Position numbers and translations under genes: made by a program
Origin: CAVSKL01 sp963728475 [NCBI: Candidatus Eiseniibacteriota bacterium]
Lineage (GTDB): Bacteria > Eisenbacteria > RBG-16-71-46 > JABDJR01
Assembly: GCA_963728475.1 (NCBI GenBank)
Contig: CAVSKL010000004.1
Span: 1 to 64,000 of the forward strand
Reading direction: 5' to 3'
DNA: 64,000 bases
Shown here: positions 36,379-45,010 of the stretch, in pieces
How positions within the stretch are numbered: position 1 is the first letter of the stretch
How the letters are laid out: each line of letters opens with the position of its first letter
The notes under the pieces: model-generated
Told to the model about the DNA's origin: nothing
The model's input: the letters and a program-made list of their open reading frames with translations, nothing else
Database searches by the model: none

Positions 36379-37713
36379 TCAGGTTCGGCCGGCAGGCTTG
36401 ACGATCACCATCAGACCCTCCACCCGGACCACTTCCACCCGGGCCCCGATGGGAAGGGTCTCCCCGGTTTCCGTTCTCGCGGTCCAGTGCTCCCCGGCCA
36501 CGAACACCTTGCCGTCGGGGACCAGCGCGGCCCGCACCGTTCCGACGGCGCCGACCAGGCCCTCGCGCCCGGTCACCACCTTCCGGCGCTGGGCGCGGAG
36601 CGCGAGCGACATCGCGAATATGAAGAAGGCGGCGGTCACCCCCACCGCGGGGAGGATCACCTTGAGCGACACCCGCAGGTAGGGCTCGGGAGCGTCGATG
36701 AGAAGCAGCGAGCCGGCGAGGAGGGATACCGTCCCTCCGATGGCAAGGACTCCGTGACTGGTCACCTTGATCTCCAACAGGAAGAGGATGACGCCGAGTA
36801 TCATGAGGGCGAGCCCGGCGTAGCTTACGTCCATGCTCTGCAGCGCGAACAGGCCCAGGATGAGGGAGATCGCCCCCATCACCCCGGGGAAGATGGAGCC
36901 GGGGTTGGATAGCTCGAAGAAGAGCCCGTAGAACCCCAGGATGAGAAGGAGATAGGCCACGTTGGGATTGTTGAGGATGGCCAGCGCCCGGTAGCGGAAG
37001 TTCGGGGGGTAGGGGCGGATTTCCGCGCCCTCGGTGTGGATGACGAAGGTCGAGTCGCCGGCGACGGCCACGATCCGCCCCTCCATGCGGTCGAGGAGTT
37101 CGCGGGGGCCGGCCGCGATCAGGTCCACCACGTGCTCCCGGGCGGCGTCGGTGGCCGGCAGCGAGACCGCCTCGCGCACCGCGCGTTTCGCCCATTCCTC
37201 GTTTCGCCCCCGGAGCCGGGCCAGGCTGGAGATGTAGGCCGCCGCGTCGTTGGTCACCTTGTGGGCCATGGTGGAGTCCATGCCCCCGCCCATGCTGACC
37301 GGGGTGGCCGCCCCCAGGTTGGTGCCGGGGGCCATGGCCGCGACCTGGGCGCTGTATGCGATGTAGACCCCGGCGGAGGCGGCCCGGGCGCCGTTGGGAG
37401 CCACGTACACGCACACCGGCACCCGGCTCGCGAGGATCGCCTTGATGATCCGCCGCATGGAGATGTCGAGGCCGCCGGGGGTGTCGAGCTCGATCACCAG
37501 GGCCCGCGCGTTCCGGTCGTTGGCGGCGCGCACGGCGTCGGTGAGGTAGCCGGCGCTCACCGAGCCGATGACGTCGTCGAGGGTCGCCCAGAGGACGGTG
37601 CCCGCGCCGGCCGAGGAGGAATCGGGGGCGGCGGCGCGAGCCGGGGCGGTGATCGCGGCCGACACGGCCAGGACCCCGGCCCCCACCGCCAACCACCGGC
37701 TGAACGCTGTCAT
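36379..37713 (-). CDS. NfeD-family membrane serine protease (ClpP-class, 1510-N type)
   Basis: 444 residues: signal peptide (1-27), ClpP-like protease domain with GARAASAGVYI (likely nucleophile Ser113) and AHKVTNDAAAY (likely base Lys152), then several membrane helices (about 235-375) and an NfeD OB-fold domain (GLVGAVGTVRAALVPDGKV, GTRVEVVRVEGLMVIVKP-like). Archaeal homologues cleave the C-terminus of their stomatin partner; the stomatin-like gene directly downstream fits that. Confidence 0.92.
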   Translation of the reverse strand: MTAFSRWLAVGAGVLAVSAAITAPARAAAPDSSSAGAGTVLWATLDDVIGSVSAGYLTDAVRAANDRNARALVIELDTPGGLDISMRRIIKAILASRVPVCVYVAPNGARAASAGVYIAYSAQVAAMAPGTNLGAATPVSMGGGMDSTMAHKVTNDAAAYISSLARLRGRNEEWAKRAVREAVSLPATDAAREHVVDLIAAGPRELLDRMEGRIVAVAGDSTFVIHTEGAEIRPYPPNFRYRALAILNNPNVAYLLLILGFYGLFFELSNPGSIFPGVMGAISLILGLFALQSMDVSYAGLALMILGVILFLLEIKVTSHGVLAIGGTVSLLAGSLLLIDAPEPYLRVSLKVILPAVGVTAAFFIFAMSLALRAQRRKVVTGREGLVGAVGTVRAALVPDGKVFVAGEHWTARTETGETLPIGARVEVVRVEGLMVIVKPAGRT

Positions 37714-37887
37714 GGGAAAACCCCCTTACGGCGGTCGGGGAACCGCCGGGACGGGCCTATTAGAGCCCGGGAGGAGCGGGGCTGTCAAAGGGGCCGGGCG
37801 CTTCCGCGGTCGCCGCCGAGGCCTCGGACGGGGAGAGGGCGCCGAAAGGATGCCGCGGCGGCTCTTTCCGAGGGGGTAGCCATTCCC

Positions 37888-38011
37888 GGCCGGGCGGTTT
37901 TCCGGGGATGGATGGCGATCTCCGGCCGGGCGGTTTTCCCGGGCCGGGCGGATCTACCCGAAACGGCGGCCATCCCCAACCGGGCGGCTATCCCGGAACG
38001 GGCGGCGACCG
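37888..38011. repeat. Seven imperfect 18-bp repeats between efp and the NfeD gene
   Basis: GGCCGGGCGGTTTTCCCG-like units recur at about 37888, 37906, 37924, 37942, 37960, 37978 and 37996 with drift. The 37714-38036 spacer otherwise shows no gene. Confidence 0.65.
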
Positions 38012-38036
38012 TGGGCGTTCGCCGGCGGGGGAGGGA

Positions 38037-38603
38037 TCAGTCGCTGACCCGCTCCACGAAGCTGTCGTCCCGGGTGTCGACCCGGACGCGGTCCCCGGGG
38101 CTCAGGTGCTGGGGCACGCGGACGGTGAGCCCGTTCTCGAGCACCGCCGGCTTGGGGCCGCCGGAGGCGGTGGCGCCCTTCATGGGCGGGTCGGTCTCGA
38201 CGATCCGGAGCACCACCGTGGTGGGAAGGGTGATGGCGACCACCTTCCCCTCCCAGTACTGGGCCACGATCACCATCTCCTCCTGGAGGTAGGCGGCGGA
38301 GTCGCCCAGCACCTCGGCGGAGAGGTTGATCATCTCGTAGCTTTCCTGGTTCATGAAGGTGAAGTCGTCGCCGGAGCGGTAGAGAAACTGAAGCTCGTGG
38401 GTGTCCAGGCGCGCCGGTTCCACCGATTCCGCCGAGCGGAACCGCTGGTTGACGTTGCCGCCGGTCTCCAGGTTCTGGAGGATGGTCTGGACCACCGCGT
38501 TCCCCTTGCCCGGGGTCACGTGCTGCTTGGACACCACCCGGTGGGGCTTGCCGTCCAGGACCAGGATCATGCCGTTCCGGATCTGCGTGGCGGGAATGGC
38601 CAT
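38037..38603 (-). CDS. efp: Elongation factor P
   Basis: 188 residues with the KOW/OB architecture of EF-P, which relieves ribosomes stalled at polyproline stretches. The loop that reaches the peptidyl-transferase centre reads HVTPGKGNAVVQ with a modifiable Lys at position 33. The upstream neighbour is a close paralogue, 1 bp away, so both are in one operon and coupled. A Pro-rich proteome, evident in this window, would need this factor. Confidence 0.95.
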   Translation of the reverse strand: MAIPATQIRNGMILVLDGKPHRVVSKQHVTPGKGNAVVQTILQNLETGGNVNQRFRSAESVEPARLDTHELQFLYRSGDDFTFMNQESYEMINLSAEVLGDSAAYLQEEMVIVAQYWEGKVVAITLPTTVVLRIVETDPPMKGATASGGPKPAVLENGLTVRVPQHLSPGDRVRVDTRDDSFVERVSD

Positions 38604-38604
38604 G

Positions 38605-39171
38605 CTATTCGCTCACCCTTTCAATGAAGGAGTCGTCGCGCGTGTCGATCTTGACCAGGTCTCCGGTGCCCAGGTGCTGGGGCACCTTCACCGTGAGGCC
38701 GTTCTCGAGAAGGGCGGGTTTGGGGCCGCCGGAGGCGGTGGCGCCCTTCATGGGGGGGTCGGTCTCGGCGATCCGGAACACCACGGTCATGGGGACCTCG
38801 ATCGAGACCACCGTGCCCTGGAAGTACTGGGCGGTGATGACCATGCTCTCCTGGAGGTACACGGCATTGTCGCCCAGGATCTCCGCGGAGAGGTTGATCA
38901 TCTCGTAGCTTTCCTGGTTCATGAAGGTGAAATCGTCGCCGGAGCGGTAGAGATATTGCAGCTCGTGGGCCTCCAGCCGGGCCGGCTCCACGGTGTCGGT
39001 GGAGCGGAACCGGTGCTCGACGGTGCTTCCCGATTCCAGGCTTTGGAGCTTGGTCTGGACCATTCCCCGCCAGTTCCCGGGGGTGATGTGCTGCTTGTAG
39101 ACCACGCGGTGGAGCTTGCCTTCGTGCAGGATCACGGACCCCACCCGGATCTGGGTCGCTGGGATCGGCAT
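38605..39171 (-). CDS. EF-P paralogue lacking the loop lysine
   Basis: 188 residues, clearly homologous to the downstream efp along its whole length (shared GDDFTFMNQESYEMINLSAE and GPKPALLENGL). The critical loop is HITPGNWRGMVQ: the Lys33 of the partner is replaced by Asn, with Trp and Arg following. EF-P forms with PGN-x-R loops exist in other bacteria, so it may work unmodified or with an Arg. I chose ATG 39171 (MPIPATQIRV, aligned to the paralogue, GGAGG upstream) over the longer frame to 39270. Confidence 0.92.
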   Translation of the reverse strand: MPIPATQIRVGSVILHEGKLHRVVYKQHITPGNWRGMVQTKLQSLESGSTVEHRFRSTDTVEPARLEAHELQYLYRSGDDFTFMNQESYEMINLSAEILGDNAVYLQESMVITAQYFQGTVVSIEVPMTVVFRIAETDPPMKGATASGGPKPALLENGLTVKVPQHLGTGDLVKIDTRDDSFIERVSE

Positions 39172-39280
39172 CGCCGTGCCTCCTCGAAAAGGAACCCCCG
39201 CGGCGGGGCGGGGCGGAAGGTCGTTCGCCCCCCGGCGGGGGGAAACCGGGCCCCCCTCCGGCGGGCGCACGAGTGTAGCT

Positions 39281-39324
39281 CAAAGCCCGCCGTTCCCCAA
39301 TCGTAAAGGAAACGGGGGGCTTTG
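39281..39324 (-). terminator. Hairpin between ino1 and the EF-P operon
   Basis: Arms 39281-39294 and 39311-39324 pair at 13 of 14 positions around a 16-base loop. It lies after ino1 and 110 bp before the EF-P paralogue, so it may end ino1 transcripts. No T run follows, so it could also be a leader structure of the EF-P operon. Confidence 0.45.
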
Positions 39325-39462
39325 CCGTCCGTTGAATGGAGGCGTCCGGCCGGGGGGGCGGCCGGACCGGGCCTTCAAGGATTGCCGGGAGAGGCCCCCG
39401 CCGCCCGGGTTCCGGACTGCCGGATCCCCCGCCGGTCCCGATGGAGACCGCCGGCCGGGCGG

Positions 39463-40776
39463 CTAGTCGTAGTACTCGTTACCGAGATGGGTGATGAGTT
39501 CCTCGCCCTTCAGCCACCGGAGGGTGTTCTTGAGCTTCATCGATTGGATGAACAGGTCGTGCTCCGGATAGAGATTGTCCGCATGCATGGGGCTCTTGAA
39601 GTAGAACGAGAGCCACTCCTGGGTGTCCCGCATCCCCGAGCGCCGGGCGAGGTCCATGAAGAGCGCCAGGTCCAGCACGATGGGGGCGGCGAGGATGGAG
39701 TCGCGGCAGAGGAAGTCGACCTTGATCTGCATCGGGTAGCCCAGCCACCCGAAGATGTCGATGTTGTCCCAGCCTTCCTTGTTGTCCCCGCGGGGCGGGT
39801 AATAGTTGATCCGGACCTTGTGATACATGTTGCCGTAGAGGCTCGGATAGACGGCGGGCTGGAGGATGTGCTCGAGCACCCCGAGCTTGGACTCCTCCTT
39901 GGTCTTGAACGAATCGGGGTCGTCCAGCACCTCGCCGTCCCGGTTGCCCAGGATGTTGGTGGAGTACCAGCCCGCGACCCCGAGGAGCCGCGCCTTGAAC
40001 ATGGGGGCAAGCACCGTCTTCATGAGCGTCTGCCCGGTCTTGAAGTCCTTCCCGGCGATGGGAAGGCTCCGCTCCCGGGCCAGCTCGTGGATGGCGGGAA
40101 TGTCCACGGTCAAGTTGGGGGCGCCGTTGGCGAACGGTACGCCGCTCATGAGGCTGGCGTAGGCGTACACCTGGCTGGGGGCGATGTCCGGCGAGTCGGC
40201 CTTCATCGCGTCCTCCAGCGCCTTCACGCTCTGGTGGGCGGCGGTGGGCTTCATGAACACCTCGGTGGAGGCGCACCAGACCGTCACCATGCGGTCGAGC
40301 CCGTTCGATGCCTTGAAGTTCCGGTAGTCCTCGATGAGCGCCTGGGCCTTCTCGTACCAGTTGGCGCCCTTCTTCACGTTGGGGCCGTCCAGGCGCTTCA
40401 CGTAGCGCTTGTCGAAGACGGCGGGCATGGGGCGGATCCCCTCCAGGAAATCGCGATGCTGGTTGAGCAGGTCCTTTTCCAGCACCCCCGCGTTCATCGC
40501 CGCGGAGTACATGTCGTCCTCGAAGATGTCCCAGCCGCCGAAGACCAGGTCGTCGAGGCCGGCCAGCGGGACGAAGTCCTTGATCATGGGAACGCGGTTC
40601 TCGGTGCGCTTGCCGAGCCGGACCGTGCCCATCTGGGTGAGGCTGCCGAAGGGCTGGGCGGCGCCGCGGCGGACCGCCTCGACCCCGGCCACGAAGGTGG
40701 TGGCGACCGCTCCCATGCCGGGGAGAAGGACGCCGAGCTTGCCCTGGGCGGGCTGGATCGGATTGGGTGCCTGCAT
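39463..40776 (-). CDS. ino1: Myo-inositol-1-phosphate synthase
   Basis: 437 residues. Catalyses the NAD-dependent conversion of glucose 6-phosphate to myo-inositol 1-phosphate, the entry to inositol lipids or solutes. The NAD site GVLLPGMGAVATTFVAG is near 15-31. Catalytic-domain motifs include VVWC/S-like TVWCASTEVF, the conserved GKDFKTGQTLMKTVLAP and GWYSTNILGNRDGEVL with SFKTKEESKLGVLE. It is divergent from a LysR-type regulator across a short AT-rich promoter region. Confidence 0.94.
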   Translation of the reverse strand: MQAPNPIQPAQGKLGVLLPGMGAVATTFVAGVEAVRRGAAQPFGSLTQMGTVRLGKRTENRVPMIKDFVPLAGLDDLVFGGWDIFEDDMYSAAMNAGVLEKDLLNQHRDFLEGIRPMPAVFDKRYVKRLDGPNVKKGANWYEKAQALIEDYRNFKASNGLDRMVTVWCASTEVFMKPTAAHQSVKALEDAMKADSPDIAPSQVYAYASLMSGVPFANGAPNLTVDIPAIHELARERSLPIAGKDFKTGQTLMKTVLAPMFKARLLGVAGWYSTNILGNRDGEVLDDPDSFKTKEESKLGVLEHILQPAVYPSLYGNMYHKVRINYYPPRGDNKEGWDNIDIFGWLGYPMQIKVDFLCRDSILAAPIVLDLALFMDLARRSGMRDTQEWLSFYFKSPMHADNLYPEHDLFIQSMKLKNTLRWLKGEELITHLGNEYYD

Positions 40777-40889
40777 CTGGAATCTCCTTCCTGCTTGCCG
40801 GGCGGTCGGCCTCCCGGCGAAAACCGGTGGCGGAGGAGGCGAACGCCGCTCCTCCGTGACCCGACGATGTTGAGGCCGGGGGCGGGATC

Positions 40890-40946
40890 AGGAAAGTTTA
40901 TTGTTTATATGTCAAGCATTAGCTACTCTAATGGCTCATTCCAAGC
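40890..40946. promoter_or_regulatory. AT-rich divergent promoter region between ino1 and the LysR gene
   Basis: A sharp AT-rich patch in GC-rich DNA. On the plus strand TTGTTT (40901-40906) and TACTCT are 17 bp apart, upstream of the LysR start. On the minus strand TTGACA (40910-40915) could be a -35 box, and TATAAA next to it a -10 box. LysR regulators typically bind such intergenic sites and control the divergent gene. Confidence 0.5.
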
Positions 40947-40958
40947 GTGGAGGGGACA

Positions 40959-41840
40959 ATGGACCTGGAACAACTCCGGACCCTGGTGGCGGCGGCCGAA
41001 GCGGGAAGCCTGTCCGCCGCCGCCCGCGCCCGCCATCTCACCCAGCCCGCGGTGAGCCTCCAGGTGAAGGCGCTGGAGGGCGATCTGGGGGCGCGCCTCT
41101 TTCACCGCCTCGGGCGGGGGGTGGAGCTGACCGAGGCCGGCCGGGCCGTCCTGGGACACGCGCGCACCGCGCTCGCCGCGGAGCGGGCGGCCCGGGCCGA
41201 GGTGGAGGAACTCCGGGGCCTCGGGCGGGGACGGGTGCGCCTGGGAGTGACCGACGCCGCCGCCGGCAATGTGTTGCCGGGCGTATTCGTGACCTACCAC
41301 CGCCGGCATCCCATGATCGAGGTCGCGGTGGAGGTGAACTCCACCGGGCCGCTGGTGGCCGGGCTTCGGGAGGGGCGGCTGGACCTGGTGCTGGGGACGC
41401 TTCCGGTGGAGGAGGCCGACGTGACCGTGCGGGCGCTCTCGCGGGAGCGGCTGCGGCTGGTGGTTCCGCCGGGGGCGCGCGGGGCGCCGGTGGCGCGGCT
41501 CCTGGAGCGCGAGGCTTTCATCGCCTATCCCCGCGACTCCATCACCCGGCGTCTGGTCGACGCGGCGCTGGCCGCGGCGGGGCTGGCCGCGCGGCCGGTG
41601 ATGGAGATCGGGCGGCCGTCGGTGATGGCGCGCCTGGTGGAGGCCGGGCTCGGGGTGAGCGTGCTGCCGGATTCGGTCAGCGAGGCCCCCGCGGCCCGGG
41701 GCACGCTCCATCAGGTGAGCGCACGCCGGTTCTCGGTGGAGCGCCGCCTGGGGCTGCTCCGGCTCCGCGACCGCGAACCCGAGCCCGCGGCGCGCGCCCT
41801 GGCCGCTCTCCTGGTCGAGGCGGCGGGGGAGGCCCGGTAG
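40959..41840 (+). CDS. LysR-family transcriptional regulator
   Basis: 293 residues: N-terminal winged helix (MDLEQLRTLVAAAEAGSLSA, then QPAVSLQVKALEGDLGARLF) and a periplasmic-binding-like effector domain (RVRLGVTDAAAGNVLPGVF, LDLVLGTLP). The effector half is of the CysL/CbbR-like size. ATG 40959 has GGAGGGG upstream. Its divergent position makes ino1 the likely target. The effector cannot be told from sequence. Confidence 0.92.
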   Translation: MDLEQLRTLVAAAEAGSLSAAARARHLTQPAVSLQVKALEGDLGARLFHRLGRGVELTEAGRAVLGHARTALAAERAARAEVEELRGLGRGRVRLGVTDAAAGNVLPGVFVTYHRRHPMIEVAVEVNSTGPLVAGLREGRLDLVLGTLPVEEADVTVRALSRERLRLVVPPGARGAPVARLLEREAFIAYPRDSITRRLVDAALAAAGLAARPVMEIGRPSVMARLVEAGLGVSVLPDSVSEAPAARGTLHQVSARRFSVERRLGLLRLRDREPEPAARALAALLVEAAGEAR

Positions 41841-41854
41841 CTGTCGGCCGCTCG

Positions 41855-42676
41855 GAACGCGCCGTGTCACGGTCCGTCCCCGGACGCCGGTCTGAGCGTG
41901 GCCGGTTCGGGCCCGCGCCCGCCGTCCGGTCAGAGTCGCGGCTCGGCCGCCGCGCCGCGTCATGGTCTGTCCCCGGATGCCGGTCTGAGCGTGGCCGGTT
42001 CGGCCGGGCGCCTCGCCGCTCCGCGGTCGCTCGGACCGTCCGCCGGACGGTCCATCGCTCCCTCTTCCGGGACGGCGGGTCCCCGCTCGTTCCCCGGAAC
42101 CCCAGCGTGGCGCGCCCGTTCCGCGCCCGCCGTCCCGTCAGAGTCGCGGCTCTGCCGCCGCGTCATGGTCCGTCCCCGGACGCCGGTCTGAGCGTGCCCG
42201 GTCCGGCCGGGCGCCTCGCCGCTCCGCGGTCGCTCGGACCGTCCGCCGGACGGTCCATCGCTCCCTCTTCCGGGACGGCGGGTCCCCGCTCGTTCTCCGG
42301 AACCCCACCGTTGCGCGCCCGTTCCGCGCCCGCCGTCCCGTCAGAGTCGCGGCTCGGCCGCCCGGCCCGACCGGCCGGTTCGGGCCCGCGCCGCCGGCCG
42401 GCACCCCGGTCCCGCGGCGCCCGGCGGGATCAGACACGAAGAGCCGGCCGTGCCGTCCGGGCCGCAGTCTTGCCGCTGCGCCGCGTCACGGTCCGTCCTC
42501 GGACGCCGGTCGAAGCGTGCCCGGTCCGGGCCCGCGCCCGCCGTCCCGTCAGAGTCGCGGCTCGGCCGCCCGGCCCGACCGGCCGGTTCGGGCCCGCGCC
42601 GCCGGCCAGCACCCCGGTCCCGCGGCGCCCGGCGGGATCAGACACGAAGAGCCGGCCGTGCCGGCCGGGCCGCGGG
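41855..42676. repeat. Mosaic of repeated blocks downstream of HNH gene copy 1
   Basis: The 830-bp gap between the LysR gene and the HNH gene is built of a few blocks reused in order. Block A is around GTCCCCGGATGCCGGTCTGA (about 41876, 41957, 42170, 42490). Block B contains the hairpin GGACCGTCC-GCC-GGACGGTCC (about 42036 and 42238). Block C is around CCGTCAGAGTCGCGGCTCGG. Block D ends near GCGGGATCAGACACGAAGAG (about 42424 and 42632). The order is A-C, A-B-C, A-B-C-D, A-C-D. No gene is visible. The same blocks flank HNH copy 2. Confidence 0.8.
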
Positions 42677-44026
42677 TCAGGGCGCCGGCTCGGGTTCCGC
42701 CACCGGGAGGCCGGCGCTCAGGAGCGTGGCCGCCCGCGGCCTGCCGATGTCGTGGAGTGTCTGGTGGCAGCGGGAGCACAGCGAGACCAGGTTGCCGGGA
42801 TCGTTCCCGCCCCCGGTGGAACGGGGGACCAGGTGGTGCGCCTCCAGGAAGCGGGGGCTCCGGCAGCCGGGGACGCGGCAGCGGAAGCCGTCGCGCTGCA
42901 GCACTTCCAATCGAAGGCGAGGCGGAACGGTGGCCGTGTTGCGCCCGCCGGGCCGGCGGACGCGAGCGTCGCAGAGGATCGCTTCCATTTTCGCGGGGTC
43001 CAGGGGACGGTCCTGGCGGCCCGCGATCACCGCTCCGCGCGAGCACCCGGGGCAATAGCGCACGGTGACCTGGTAGACCGGCCCGCGAGCCGCGACCTTC
43101 CGGGGTTCCGCTCCGCGGGATTTCCCCGTTTCGGCAGCCGCCGGAGAACCCATGCACTCCATTGCGGCGCTTGAAGATACCCGGGTATCTGGGGCCGGAT
43201 CGATCGCCGTCCTCTCGTCGCCGGCCGTCGAGCCGACGGCGGTGACCGTCTGCGCGAGCGACTCCAGCCCCGCCACCACGAGTTCCTCGCGCGTCCCGCG
43301 GCGGTGCTGCTTGCGGAGCTTCTCGACCAGCGCCTCGAACCGGGCGTGCAGCTCCGGCGGAAACCGGAGCGTGACCGACGCCGGAATCGGGCCCGCCTCG
43401 TACGGCGGCGCCGTGGAGTCCACCTCCGACTTCCCGGCCGCGGCACCCGGAGTCGGGGTGGCCCCCAAAGCGGCCGCGTCATCCGGAGCAGCCGCGGCGC
43501 CCTCACTGGGGCCGCCCCCGCCGGCGGTTCCCGGAAGCGCCGCGCCACCGTCCGCGGCGGCTCCGCCACCCGCCGGCTCCAGCAGCGACCCCTGCCCGGG
43601 CGCCCGCCGGCGGGCGGCCCGCGCCCGTCCCCGGGTCTGCTGCACCGCGCGTTCCAGGCAACGCCGCGACTCCGTCCGGGCCTTCTCGACCCACCGGCGC
43701 TCGGTCGACGGGGTGGCCACCGACGCCACCGTCCGCGCCTTGGTCCAGGCCACCTCGCCGGTGGCCACCGACCGCCGGAGCTCCGGCAGCGACTCCAGCT
43801 CCCGGCAGAGCCGCAGGAACTGGGCGGTCTTGGCCTCGGAGAAGTCCAGACGGTCCGCGGCGTAGAGCTGGATCGACGAAAACCCGAACGTCCGGTAGAG
43901 CCGCCGCCCCACGACTTCGCCGAACCAGAGCACGGCCCGGCGTTCCATCTCACGGGTCACGCGGACGCAGCCTCGAAGTTCGGAATCCACGACGGCGGGG
44001 GGCAATCCGGGGCGATAATCACGCAT
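42677..44026 (-). CDS. HNH endonuclease domain protein, DUF222-like, copy 1
   Basis: 449 residues. The N-terminal helical region (SELRGCVRVTREMERRAVLW, LCRELESLPELRRSVATGEV, WTKARTVASVATP) is the DUF222/13E12-like part that precedes HNH domains in multicopy bacterial families. A variable Ala/Pro/Gly-rich middle follows, then a Cys pair (YCPGCSRG) and an HNH domain (CRVPGCRSPRFLEAHHLVPR, NDPGNLVSLCSRCHQTLHD) with the HH, N and H residues and two CxxC-type zinc pairs. Substrate and role are unknown. The ribosome site AGGAGG is 9 bases before the ATG. A near-identical copy lies 18 kb away. Confidence 0.88.
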   Translation of the reverse strand: MRDYRPGLPPAVVDSELRGCVRVTREMERRAVLWFGEVVGRRLYRTFGFSSIQLYAADRLDFSEAKTAQFLRLCRELESLPELRRSVATGEVAWTKARTVASVATPSTERRWVEKARTESRRCLERAVQQTRGRARAARRRAPGQGSLLEPAGGGAAADGGAALPGTAGGGGPSEGAAAAPDDAAALGATPTPGAAAGKSEVDSTAPPYEAGPIPASVTLRFPPELHARFEALVEKLRKQHRRGTREELVVAGLESLAQTVTAVGSTAGDERTAIDPAPDTRVSSSAAMECMGSPAAAETGKSRGAEPRKVAARGPVYQVTVRYCPGCSRGAVIAGRQDRPLDPAKMEAILCDARVRRPGGRNTATVPPRLRLEVLQRDGFRCRVPGCRSPRFLEAHHLVPRSTGGGNDPGNLVSLCSRCHQTLHDIGRPRAATLLSAGLPVAEPEPAP

Positions 44027-44077
44027 GGCGCACTTCCTCCTATACGATCTGGACGGGGGAAGCAGCGATCCATATGC

Positions 44078-44105
44078 ATAGTACCACGCCGGGCAAGGAT
44101 GTCAA
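44078..44105 (-). promoter_or_regulatory. Promoter of HNH gene copy 1
   Basis: On the minus strand TTGACA (44105-44100) and TACTAT (44083-44078) are 16 bp apart, placing a transcription start about 45 bp before the ATG. The region is AT-rich and conserved base for base at copy 2. Confidence 0.6.
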
Positions 44106-44207
44106 CGTCAAATCGTTGTGAAATAATCCGTTCGGCCCGAAGGCCGCCCGGCGGCCGGCCGTGCGGAGATGCGGGTTATTGGCCGAAAACCGGGAAAAAT
44201 ATCACCC

Positions 44208-44295
44208 ACCGCCGCCCGGCCCGCCCCGCTCACCCCCCATCACCGCGCCGCACCGCCGCCCGGCCCGCCCCGCTCACCCCCCATCACCGCGCCGC
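44208..44295. repeat. Two exact-looking 44-bp tandem repeats
   Basis: Units at 44208 and 44252, C-rich, lie between the HNH copy-1 promoter and the end of the MoaD-MoaE gene. They begin just where homology to HNH copy 2 stops (44201). Confidence 0.8.
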
Positions 44296-44308
44296 GCATC
44301 CCCCCGCC

Positions 44309-45010
44309 TCATTCCCCGTCGTGCTCGCACTCCCCTGGCGCCCCCACCCACTCGCTCCCGTCGGTGAAGACTTCCTTCTTCCAGATGGGCACGTCGGCCT
44401 TCAGCCGCTCGATCAGGTAGCGGCAGGCCTCGAACGCCTGGGCCCGGTGGGGGGCGCTCACCACCGCCACCACGCTTGCCTCGCTCACCTCGAGCCGGCC
44501 CAACCGGTGGTGGAGGAAGGCGGCGGCAACCGGCCACTTCTCGCGGGCCTCGGCGACGATGCGCCGCATCTGGGATTCCGCCATGGGCCCGTAGGCCTCG
44601 TAGACCAGGTGATCCACGTCGCGCCCCTGGGAGGGCGATCGCACGATCCCGGCGAACACGATCACCGCGCCGGCGCTCGCGACCGGCGCCGCCCGTTCCA
44701 GCGCCGCGACGTCGAGGGGCTCCGAGGTGAGAAGGACCTCGGGAGGCGACGCGCTCTCCGCGTCCGACCCGCCGCTCACCGGGGGGATCAGGACCAGTTC
44801 GGCATTGTCGGCGAGGGGCGCGTCGTCGGCGAGGAATTCCACCCCCTGCGCCAACCGGCAGGCGGCGATGAGGTCGTGCCAGCGGGGATGAAGTTCGGCC
44901 AGCCTCCGGCGGGCCGCGGCGGCGGTGGCGCCGGACTCGACCTCGATCGGCACCCGGTCCGTCCCCAGCGCCTCGCGAAGGGCCGCGAAGGCCACGATCT
45001 CAATCCTCAT
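44309..45010 (-). CDS. MoaD-MoaE fusion, molybdopterin synthase
   Basis: 233 residues with both synthase subunits in one chain. Residues 1-81 are MoaD: ubiquitin-like fold ending LIPPVSGG (Gly80-Gly81), the diglycine that must become a thiocarboxylate. After a short linker, residues about 92-233 are MoaE, with the active-site region VPIWKKEVFTDGSEWVG containing its lysines. Together they convert cyclic pyranopterin monophosphate to molybdopterin. A similar fusion, MoaX of Mycobacterium tuberculosis, is cut after the diglycine, so processing is expected here. The start ATG overlaps the end of the upstream GNAT gene by 11 bp. Confidence 0.93.
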   Translation of the reverse strand: MRIEIVAFAALREALGTDRVPIEVESGATAAAARRRLAELHPRWHDLIAACRLAQGVEFLADDAPLADNAELVLIPPVSGGSDAESASPPEVLLTSEPLDVAALERAAPVASAGAVIVFAGIVRSPSQGRDVDHLVYEAYGPMAESQMRRIVAEAREKWPVAAAFLHHRLGRLEVSEASVVAVVSAPHRAQAFEACRYLIERLKADVPIWKKEVFTDGSEWVGAPGECEHDGE

